64,000 nt of DNA. Origin: Alistipes putredinis (lineage in GTDB: Bacteria > Bacteroidota > Bacteroidia > Bacteroidales > Rikenellaceae). The stretch lies in NCBI GenBank assembly GCA_022009915.1, contig CP091730.1, forward strand, positions 930,001 through 994,000, read 5' to 3'. Below are positions 56,528 through 64,000 of this stretch, piece after piece. Every line of letters begins with the position of its first letter. The stretch's first letter is position 1. The position numbers and the translations under genes were made by a program. The notes beneath the pieces were generated by a model. The model was not told the DNA's origin and searched no databases. It worked only from the letters and a program-made list of their open reading frames with translations.

Positions 56528-59398
56528 TTACAGTTCCACTTTTCCGAAGTCGTCCAACTGGCCGTCTCCGTCGATTAAATCGGGGTCGTAAAGAGCCTTG
56601 TCGATGCAGGGCTTCACAAGTGATTCCATCACGGCATATCCTTCGCCGTTGGGGTGTACACGGTCGTCTTTGGTCCACGAATATTCCACTTTGAGGCCGT
56701 TCTGCTCATCGGCCATGCTCGACCAGTAGTCGCAGTAGATGTAGCCGCGCTGCTCGGTCAGGGCCTTGATTTTCTTGTTGAGCTCCACTACGCTCTGGCC
56801 TACGTGCGTATGTTCGGCGTTCCATGTAGCATCCTTCCACCAGATGTAGTTTGCTGGAACGGTAGATGGCATGACCACTTTCATGCCGGCCATTTCGGCC
56901 CAGTAGGCAATCATGCGCAGATTGTTGAACACGTCCTGCAAGGGGATGTAGTAGCCCGAATTTTCGGCTATGTCGTTCACGCCGCCGCATACCACCAGCG
57001 CACGGCAGTTCAGCATGCTGAGGTAGTTGAAGCGCTGCACGAAGTTGGAAGTGGTCGTGCCGCTGTGTCCGTTGTGTACGTATCCGTTGCTCTTGAAGAA
57101 ATTCGGATTCTTGGTTCTGCCTTCCCAGACCTCCGTAATGGAGTTGCCGAGGAATCCTGCTCTCGGTCCGTTGAGGTCTTTGGGGCTGAGGGCGACTTTC
57201 TGCTCCTTGACGCAGCGCATCTGCAGACCCTGACCCGCATATGAATTACTGGTCGTTACGGCCGCATCGGTATACCTGTCTATCGGAGTGCCTTTTTGCG
57301 CCGTGGATCTTACACCGCGGAACGGGGCCGTCTTTTCGGATACGGAGGAAGTGGCGAGGAATATTTCGGTATCGGTTCCTGCAATATCCGAGAAACCTCC
57401 GAAACCGGCCATTCTCTGCCCGCCGAACGGGAAATACAGGTCGTATTCGGCCGAGTACGAGCCGAAGCCGTTGGGTGCTAAGGATGCCTTGCCGAGAGCC
57501 AGTCCTACGGCTGCTGCATCGGGTACCATCCATCCTGCCGGACAGGGGTCGTAGATGGTCTTAACTCCGTCCACGCAGTTCATGTTGCCCCAAAGGTAGC
57601 GCCACGACACCTGCTGTGTCAGGCTCATGTCGGTGCCCCGCGAGTTCATCCACATGTACGGATTGGTACAGCCGCCGCCGGATCCGTTGGTAATCCATTT
57701 GTACGGGTATTTCACCGACTCTTCGACTGCGGCCTCGATTGTGAATCCGGAACCTATCTGTGAGCCGAGGGCGCGTTCGTTCTGCGTGTTGCTCTGGGTG
57801 AAAATCATGTTGTCCGCACCCCATGGCTGCGACGAGCAGTCCTTTTTGAGCGCGTCTATCGGCGTGTATGTGGGCAGACCCCATTTCAGATTGCCGGCTC
57901 CGTGTTCAGTTGCTGCGGGGAACGGGTCCTTGCGTCCCCATTGGTAGTAGTTTCCGATTGCCAATGCGGCTTGTGCGGGGTCGGTCTGCGTGCGGGCCTC
58001 GACTCCTGCCATGGCACCGAGGTTGCGGTCCATCATCACGAACTCGCCCACGGTTTTGGCCGTTGCATCGGGATTGTAGTCCTCCACGGCCCAGATGTTC
58101 CAGCTCCACAGTATCGTTCCCTGTGCGTCGTATACGGCGAGCAGTGCATTGCCGTTCACGAATTGCTCGGGTGTTTTGAAATATACGTATCCGTCCTCTT
58201 TGAGTTCCACCGATTCGATTTCGACGGGCGATTTGGCCGTCCAGCCTTCGGCGGATTTGGGCGTGTTGTACCATACGAGCTGCGCCGAGGCGGGAGCGAT
58301 TGTCAGATCGGCTTCGCTCATGGCTACGCTTACGTTCAGGTTCTTCCAGTCGTCCGAGTTCCAGTTTATGTTCAGCGGCTGGCCGTTTCCTTTGACCGTC
58401 GCGTCGAATCTGTACTCCGTGTCGGCCTTATCGACAATATATGTGTTGGCCGTGCCGTTTTCGCTCAGATTCATCGGCTGGCCGTGTACGCTCATGGCCA
58501 GTCGGGCGCGGACGCCTGACGGAATGCCGGACGCCGGAATGCCTTTGGTGCCGAGCAGTTGTTCCTGCCCGTCCACTACGGCCAGTATGTCGAATTTCTG
58601 TCCTCCGTGCCCGGGGGTTATCTGCATGTATACTTTCTCCTCGGATTCGGGCGTGAGAGTTACGGGGGTCGAGAGCTGAACCTGTATCTGGTTCGAGTTC
58701 TGCGCCGCCGAACAGTCGAGCTTTCCGGTCGAGAGGTTTATCTTGGCGCCCTCGGTAGCGAGGATTTCGTTCTGGTTCTGACAGCGGAATATTATCCGGT
58801 CGGTGGTGACGCTGCCTTTGTCGGCGTTGAGCGTGAGTTCGAGCACCGAGAACATGTGCACGAATTGCGTACTCGATGCTTCCGTCGGGCGTTGCGGGCG
58901 TACTCTCTTTTTGCATAGAGCATGTCGAGCGCCGACAGATGCTCCATGTTGCCGGCTGCGCTTTGAATCTGCGTCTCGGGGACGGAGACCGTTACGGCCG
59001 AGTGGCTCTGGCCGGCATTTTCATCGTATGGATAGTATGCGTAGAAGTCGTGCTGCGCGAATTCGTTTTTTTCCACTGCGCAGCAGTCTGAACGGCCGAG
59101 AATGTCGTTCTTGTCGAGCTTTTGGTCCGCTTTGTAGGGCAGATTGACGGCGTGCGGTGCTTCGTCTGCAAGGATGTACAGACCGATTTTGTCTTGGTCC
59201 GCAATCCAGACTCAGGGACAAATGCGTCCCTCCTTCCTGATGCGAAGTTTTGGTCGCATCGGTAGCGGCATTGCCGATGACTGTGAGGTTGCAAGGCTGC
59301 GGATCGGGGTCCGGAATGTCCGGTTTGTCCGTAGGTGCGTCTTTTTTGCATGCCAGCAGAGCGGCGGCAAGAAAGACCGTAATGGCGATTTTTTTCAT
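56528..59398 (-). CDS. fimbrillin-like/FISUMP lipoprotein B with C-terminal SGNH/GDSL esterase domain
   Basis: Signal with lipobox AAALLAC. Fimbrillin-like region (HDFYAYYPYDENAGQ, ITPGHGGQKFDI), FISUMP-like module (ILWSWNIWAVEDY, VMMDRNLGAMAG, YYQWGRKDPFPA, IYDPCPAGWMVPD, GLQMRCVKE), then about 210 residues of SGNH hydrolase: GFLGNSITEVWEG (nucleophile Ser, codon near 57140), NGHSGTTTSNFVQRF, VCGGVNDIAEN, and DDRVHPNGEGYAVM with the catalytic Asp and His. Ends with tail DLIDGDGQLDDFGKVEL. About 955 residues. Breaks near 59213, 59085 and 58870. Probably an acyl or acetyl esterase on the cell surface. Confidence 0.85.
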
Positions 59399-59423
59399 GT
59401 GCGGATATTTGATTTAGGTTATA

Positions 59424-59612
59424 TTATTCCCAGTTGTCCCAGTTCTCCAAATGGTCGATTTGGGGCAGGCTGTCGTCGTCCGGAGACGAGATGCCGATAG
59501 AGGCGGCGAAGCCGGACTCCACCGTTACCGTTTGAATGAAGATTTCAGGCGGGGTGTAAGAATTCCCCCCCCCTTGCAAAATCGCGGAAAAATCGTTTGT
59601 CCTTGTTTCCAT
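59424..59612 (-). CDS. short acidic protein heading the B-C-D-E operon
   Basis: Intact 62 residues, without a signal peptide or transmembrane segment. Pattern: GGGNSYTPPE, then TVTVESGFAASIGIS, then acidic PDDDSLPQIDHLENWDNW-E. A homologue heads the other operon (63525-63731). Both start about 67 bases after a -7 box. It ends 25 bases before gene B. Contains a nine-base G tract. Family not recognised; its QID...W-E end resembles the tails of B, C and D. Confidence 0.7.
   Translation of the reverse strand: METRTNDFSAILQGGGNSYTPPEIFIQTVTVESGFAASIGISSPDDDSLPQIDHLENWDNWE
59565..59573. repeat. C9/G9 tract inside the short acidic gene
   Basis: Nine consecutive Cs on the plus strand, coding for the GGG of GGGNSYTPP. 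In the homologous gene the tract is five bases and out of frame. Could be a slippage-prone tract or a sequencing weak point. Confidence 0.9.
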
Positions 59613-59678
59613 GGTGCAGTTTTAAGTAGTTTTTAATCTGGTCCCGCGTCGAGTGTTTCGAATGACGGAATTTTCCCA

Positions 59679-59686
59679 CAAGTATA
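59679..59686 (-). promoter_or_regulatory. -7 box (TATACTTG) of the B-C-D-E operon
   Basis: One mismatch to TAnnTTTG. It ends 66 bases before the short ORF; the matching box of the other operon ends 67 bases before its ORF, which supports both. Confidence 0.5.
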
Positions 59687-59938
59687 AAAACTATTTTTAT
59701 GAAAAAAATAAAAAAATATTTATGCAATATTATCGTCTGAAAAACAATGCGTGATGCGACTTTTTTTATCGCATTATCGCCAACCCGCCGCCGGCGGAAC
59801 CCCGTTTTTCTCGTAAATATATTATTATTCGGGAACAGATTCCTATAATTAATAATTAATATAAAAAGCGCCGGCTCGGTACGGCTGCCCGAAAGTCCGC
59901 TACATGCTTTCGGATGCCGCAGGAATCCTGCGGCCGGC
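59687..59938. other. AT-rich upstream region of the B-C-D-E operon
   Basis: About 250 bases with no gene. Contains A/T-rich stretches (59700-59760, 59815-59870) and a perfect palindrome, GCCGCAGGA/TCCTGCGGC, at 59916-59933. No other feature seen. Confidence 0.5.
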
Positions 59939-59982
59939 AAAAAAACCGTCTCCCCTCATTTTCGAGGGAAGACGGTTTTTTT
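59939..59982 (-). terminator. terminator after fimbrillin-like gene A
   Basis: Arms AAAAAACCGTCT.CCCTC / GAGGGA.GACGGTTTTTT, T-run on the minus strand, about 35 bases after the gene A stop. Confidence 0.85.
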
Positions 59983-60017
59983 GCGAGGGCAACCTGCCCT
60001 GATTTTTTTCGGAATGT

Positions 60018-63000
60018 TTATTCCTTTATACATCTTACCGGCAGCGCCGTTGCACCCCAGCCGTAATACGAGCCGGCAGCAGAGAAATAGACACTGCCGC
60101 CTTTGTTGATTCTGGCCGCGCGATACTGTCCGTAGCCGCTGCTCGGAACCACGCTGTTGGTCATCATTTCCATTTCACCGACCGAAAAACTCTGGCCAGC
60201 GTAGCAGGTAATCACACCCAATGCGGGGAACAGCGATACGGTATTGTCCGTTCTGTCCGAGGCGGTTTGTCCGTCCGACAGAATCGAATTGGTGTAGCAC
60301 CAGTAACCGAAGGACGAAGAGCAGTCGAACGTAACGGTCTTGGCGCTCGCATCTGTGGTGACCGGCGTTTTCGTCTGGTCGAAGTTGTAGCGCTCCGGAT
60401 TTGCGTAATGATATACTGCTGCCATGTCGCCTCCTGATTGGTTGAAGAACGAATAGGCATTAGGTCCGGGAACCTTGTATCCCACCGGACACGGGTCATA
60501 GATGGTCTTGGTGCCGGCCGTTGCATTCATGCTATTGGATGTGTTGCCCCACAGGTAGTTGAACGCATCCGAATTTTCGGACGAGCACCATGAGTGGTAA
60601 GGCGAATTGTCGAATCCTCTGTAAAATACGTCGGGATTTTTTTCGTCGCTTCGGCTACCGCATCGGCCACCGTAGGAGCGGTGGATGACGTAAAGTTGGT
60701 CGCTATATCCGTGTCGGTGCCGTTCTTGCGCTTGGTGCATCCGCCGCTGTACTCGTCGATCGTGCCGTCGGCATCCTGATAGTTGCCATACGTGTATCCT
60801 CCGACGTTGTACAGTATGAACGGATCCTTGCGGCCCCACTGGTATGCGAGACCCACTGCTGCGTAGGCATTGTCCTTGTCGGAGTACCCCTCTTCGGTTC
60901 CGTTGCCGTAGGCTCCGAGGTTGCGGTCCATCATCACCACGCCGTTGCAGTTGCCGTTGGCGGTCAGTGTAATGTCGCTCTGCTGCGGGATATAGTCGGG
61001 AGCCACCCATATATGCCAGCTCCACAGTATGTTGTCGTCGGCATCCGTTACGCATATCATGGCGTTGCCGGCTGCGAGTTTGGACGGGGTGGTGAAGTGT
61101 ACGTATCCGTCTTTGAGCGTGACGGTCGAGCGGAGAATCAGCTTGTTCATCGTGCCGTCCGAACCGTATGCAGTGCCGTTCTTGTAGTTGCCGGATGCGA
61201 CATACTGCCTGTACAGACGGGCCTTGACGGGCGCAAGCTGCTGGGGCGTTATGTTCGATGTGGCTTTACCGTTACCCATTACCGTTGCGTCGAACTTGTA
61301 GGTGGTTGCGGGTTTGTTTACTATGTAGCAGTTGGCGGTGCCGCTGCGGCTCAGATTCTCCGCATACTGCGATATGTCTACCTGCTCCTCGCTGACGCAG
61401 CGCACGGCCATTCCGTAAGCAGGATACGTCGCCCATGCCGAGGAGGAACTGTTGCTCGTGTTGAATACCGCTGCCGTAGCATAGCCGTAGGGATTGTAGG
61501 CGTGGTCCGACCAGATGTTGGTTTCGCTGTTGCAGTTTTCGAAGAATCCGGAGCTGCCGGTGCGTCTGCCGGTGCGGGAGAAGTATATGTCGCCGCAATA
61601 CGTGCCGTAGGTGCTGTAAGTGACGGTCGTGTTACGCAAGTATTCGTATACTCCGCGCGGAGCGACCTTGTATCCCACAGGACACGGGTCGTAAATGGAC
61701 TTGCTGCCGCCGTCGTTGTTGCCGGTCGGGTTGCCCCACAGCCACGCATGGGCGTAGTTGTTGGTCGAAGCACCCGTGTAGACGCCGCCCGAAGCGTTGG
61801 CATGGTAGCGCCACGGTTCCTTTACGGACTGTGCGAGGGCGCCGTCCATATCGTCGCTGAACAGCTCGGCTGGTTTGACCTGCTGCATGCCGTCGTTGTA
61901 GGCGTAGTACTGATACAGTACCTTGTCCTCTCTCGGCGATCTGTCGGAGCCGCCGTACATCGCTCCGTAGGCTATGGAGCCGTCCGGCGAGTAGGTGAGC
62001 TCTCCCTGTGCGCCGTTTCCGGCATCGCCCCATGTCATGTTGCCTGCGGGTTTTGGGAACGGATCCTTGCGGCCCCACTGGTATGTCAGGCCTGCCACGC
62101 GGGATTGGACTACCGCATCGGACTGCTCGGTCGCGAGCGTCGCGCCGAGATTGCGGTCCATGATTAAGACGCTCTTGGCCGGCAGTGCTATTGCCGACAG
62201 GTCGGCGTCGTAGTTCTCCACGGCCCATATATGCCGCTCCACAGAACGTCGCCCGTGCAGTCGTCGGAAGCGTAGGCGGCTATCACTGCGTTGCCGTCGA
62301 TGAACGAGGCGGGGGTCTGGAACGAAATCATGCCGGTGGAACTGTCGTATGTCACGTCCTCTATGACGGTGGAGGTCGCCGAGTTGGTGGTCCACAGCAG
62401 TTTTGCACTGCGGGGCTTGATTGCTATGTCGGCCGCCGAGACGGTCTTGCTCATGGCCGTGCCGCTGCCGTCGGTCCAGTTGTAGGTGACAGCTTTGCCG
62501 TTGCCCTTTACCGTAGCGTTGAACATGTACTGCGTGGCGGGGCTGCTGACGATGTAGCAGTTGGCGGTGCCGTTGTCGGACAGGCGCACCTTGGACGATA
62601 CGCCGAAGTTGATTTTGGCCCTTTTGCCTGCGGGAATGCCCGATGCCGGAACGAACTTCGTACCGAGCAGTATTTCACTGCCGTCGGCCACGGCTATGAC
62701 CTGCAACAGCTTGCCGGCATGCCCCGGCGTTATCTGGGCATGGAACTTCTTGGCCTGCTCTCCGGCGGAGAACGATTCGGCGGAGGCGAGTTTGAGCTCT
62801 ATCTGGTTCGATTTCTCGGCGGAGGCGTAGTCTATAACCCCCGTAGTGAGGTCGATTGAAGCGCCCTCGGCCGAAAGAATCTCGTCAGGGTCCGTGCAGC
62901 GCAGAATCAGCGACGAAACATTAGCCACATTCTGCTCGGCATGAATCGAAAATTCGAGCATCGAAAGCGGATGGTTGAATTGAAGGCTCACGCTGCCGCT

Positions 63001-63507
63001 CGGGGTCATCGTTATGTCCTCCGATACGGCATACAGAAAGTCGAGCGACGCAAGGTGCTCGGTATTGCCGGCCTCGCTTTGAGTCTGTACGGCTGGTACC
63101 GATATGGGCACTGCGGTCATGTCGTCGCCGGCCTCGGCATTATAGGGATAGTAAGCGTAGAAGTCGTGGCTGTCGGACTCTCCGCTCCACTGTGCGGCCT
63201 GTCCGTCGGCAGTGAATGTGGTTTTGGCGGCTGTATGGTCGGCGGAGTAGGGCAGGTTGGCAGCCGTGGAAGAGCCTGCGGCGTTTACGTAAAGTCCTAT
63301 CTTGTCCTCTTGGGCGACCCAGTTGAGAACGAAACCGGCCGTTCCTTCTGAAAAATTGCGTTCGCGTACTTTCGTCGGTCGAGCCGATTATTGTCATCTG
63401 CCGGTCGGAACCGCCGCTCGGGGTCGTGTCGTTGTCTACGGCAGCGTCTTTGGTACAGGAAAAAGAAAAGCGCGAGAGCACTCGCAAGCATAGTAAGTTT
63501 TTTTCAT
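60018..63507 (-). CDS. fimbrillin-like lipoprotein A with two FISUMP-like modules
   Basis: Signal after repair ends LASALALFFSC. Fimbrillin-like region (SHDFYAYYPYNAEAGDD, VPAVQTQSEAGN, ITPGHAGKLLQVIAV, ASGIPAGKRAKI), then two consecutive modules: first (IWAVENYDADL, LIMDRNLGATLA, YQWGRKDPFPKP, IYDPCPVGYKV, GMAVRCVSE), a linker SRSGTANCYIVNKPATTYKF, then the second (ILWSWHIWVAPDYIPQQSDI, VMMDRNLGAYGNG, YQWGRKDPFILY, IYDPCPVGYKVPG, LPVRCIKE). About 1160 residues. Breaks at 63498-63504, near 63456, 63345-63360, 62235 and 60640. No QIDG tail. Confidence 0.82.
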
Positions 63508-63524
63508 AGTCGCATCCTCCCTTT

Positions 63525-63731
63525 TTAATCCCAATTATCCCAGTCGTCCACTCCTCCTATCTGAGGTAAATCCGTGTCGTCGGGGGCGCCTATGGTCAGG
63601 GAGCCTGCGAATCCGCTCTCAACCGTTATTGTGTGAATCGAAACATCAGGCGGAGTATACGAATTCCCCCTCCGAATCGAGAATAATTGCCGTCAGATGT
63701 GGCGGCAAACGTGATGTTTTTCCGTTTCCAT
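63525..63731 (-). CDS. short acidic protein heading the gene A operon (two compensating indels)
   Basis: Homologue of the 62-residue protein at 59424-59612. As read it stops after twelve codons. Shortening an A5 run near the start and lengthening a G5 run restores a 68-residue protein with GGGNSYTPPDVSIHTIT, VESGFAGSLTIGAPDD and DLPQIGGVDDWDNWD. Same length modulo three, same distance to a -7 box, and 17 bases before gene A. No signal peptide. Confidence 0.6.
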
Positions 63732-63798
63732 GAGTTAGGTTGGTTTTTATTAGTTAGTGTATGTTTCTTGCGAAAATAATTTATTAAATCGAAATAAA

Positions 63799-63806
63799 CA
63801 AATATA
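63799..63806 (-). promoter_or_regulatory. -7 box (TATATTTG) of the gene A operon
   Basis: Exact TAnnTTTG match, ending 67 bases before the ATG of the short acidic gene, like the box at 59679-59686. No clear -33 box. Confidence 0.55.
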
Positions 63807-63947
63807 TAATATCAATGAGGTGACGCCGTTAGGGATTTTTTTCTGTTTCGCGGGCCCGTGGCCGGTGCGGCGAAAAACGTATCGCAGGCCGCAGAAAAGC
63901 CGTTTTTTCTTTTTCCCGTAGCGGGACGGAAAAAGGCATGCGGCCGT

Positions 63948-63986
63948 AAAAAGTGCGACGCCTTTGACGGCATCGCACCTTTTTTA
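63948..63986 (-). terminator. terminator at the right edge
   Basis: Arms AAAAAGTGCGACGCC / GGCATCGCACCTTTTT (one G-T pair) with a short loop. Probably ends a gene lying beyond the window on the minus strand. Confidence 0.65.
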
Positions 63987-64000
63987 TTAATAATAGGTTC

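Noticed and set aside
59424..59612. Short acidic protein as a RiPP precursor (GGG near the middle, distinct C-terminal part)
   Set aside because: No modification enzyme, peptidase-transporter or lanthipeptide-type gene is nearby. The only radical SAM gene is 45 kb away, and the conserved region extends on both sides of the GGG.
49328..63731. CRISPR-like or simple DNA repeats in the fimbrillin block
   Set aside because: Recurring words are coding similarity between paralogous domains at gene-length spacing, not short regular repeats with spacers.
1..64000. Programmed frameshifting or mass pseudogenisation as the cause of broken genes
   Set aside because: Breaks are scattered through unrelated essential genes, lie in ordinary short runs without slippery-site plus structure patterns, and protein similarity resumes at once in another frame.

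Overview
The window looks like a chromosomal segment of a Bacteroidales gut commensal, most likely Alistipes or another Rikenellaceae. The reasons are: fairly high G+C with Bacteroidota-type promoters (TAnnTTTG -7 boxes, no sigma70-like boxes seen); a fused murF-alr gene; a three-gene cytochrome b558 succinate dehydrogenase; an FprA-type flavodiiron protein; BACON/M60-like lipoproteins; and fimbrillin-like lipoproteins. The genus call is inference from gene content. No rRNA, tRNA, CRISPR array or insertion sequence was found.

Almost every long gene is broken by single-base frame changes, and nearly all sit in homopolymer runs (extra bases are commoner than missing ones). I count well over fifty, including in genes that cannot all be dead (gyrB, clpX, tig, tkt, sdhA/B, mutS2, lptD). 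I treat them as consensus sequencing errors and give each gene as one span across its breaks.

Layout. 1-13.3 kb: envelope and housekeeping genes. These are a RluA-type pseudouridine synthase and LptD (minus), then divergent amidase, MlaD-like protein, MutS2, MurF-Alr, RsmI-like methylase, GT90-like glycosyltransferase and MenA (plus). 13.4-19.5 kb: lipocalin, radical SAM protein, a secreted protein of unknown function coupled to 5-formyl-THF cyclo-ligase, and the sdhCAB operon. 19.8-25.4 kb: tig-clpP-clpX-tkt (minus). 25.6-26.8 kb: flavodiiron protein. 26.9-36.5 kb: three tandem secreted lipoproteins with BACON, F5/8-type-C-like and M60-like zinc peptidase regions, probably mucin- or glycoprotein-degrading. 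36.5-49.1 kb: udk, gyrB, an FtsE-like ATPase, a serine hydrolase, nadB, a TonB-dependent receptor with a calycin-like lipoprotein, xerD, a KdsC-like phosphatase, a DUF2520 protein and a BrkB/YihY membrane protein.

49.3-63.7 kb is the most unusual part: five large paralogous lipoproteins in two operons, all on the minus strand. Each joins a fimbrillin-like N-terminal region to a FISUMP-like C-terminal module. One carries the module twice, and one adds an SGNH/GDSL esterase domain. Each operon opens with a short acidic protein (62-68 aa) without a signal peptide, behind a -7 box at nearly the same distance. A C-terminal tail (QIDG..ID..W-E) ends every cistron that is followed by another fimbrillin gene and is missing from the last cistron of each operon. 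I do not recognise this arrangement as a described system. Together with the M60-like block it suggests a surface toolkit for binding and trimming host glycoproteins; that functional reading is inference.
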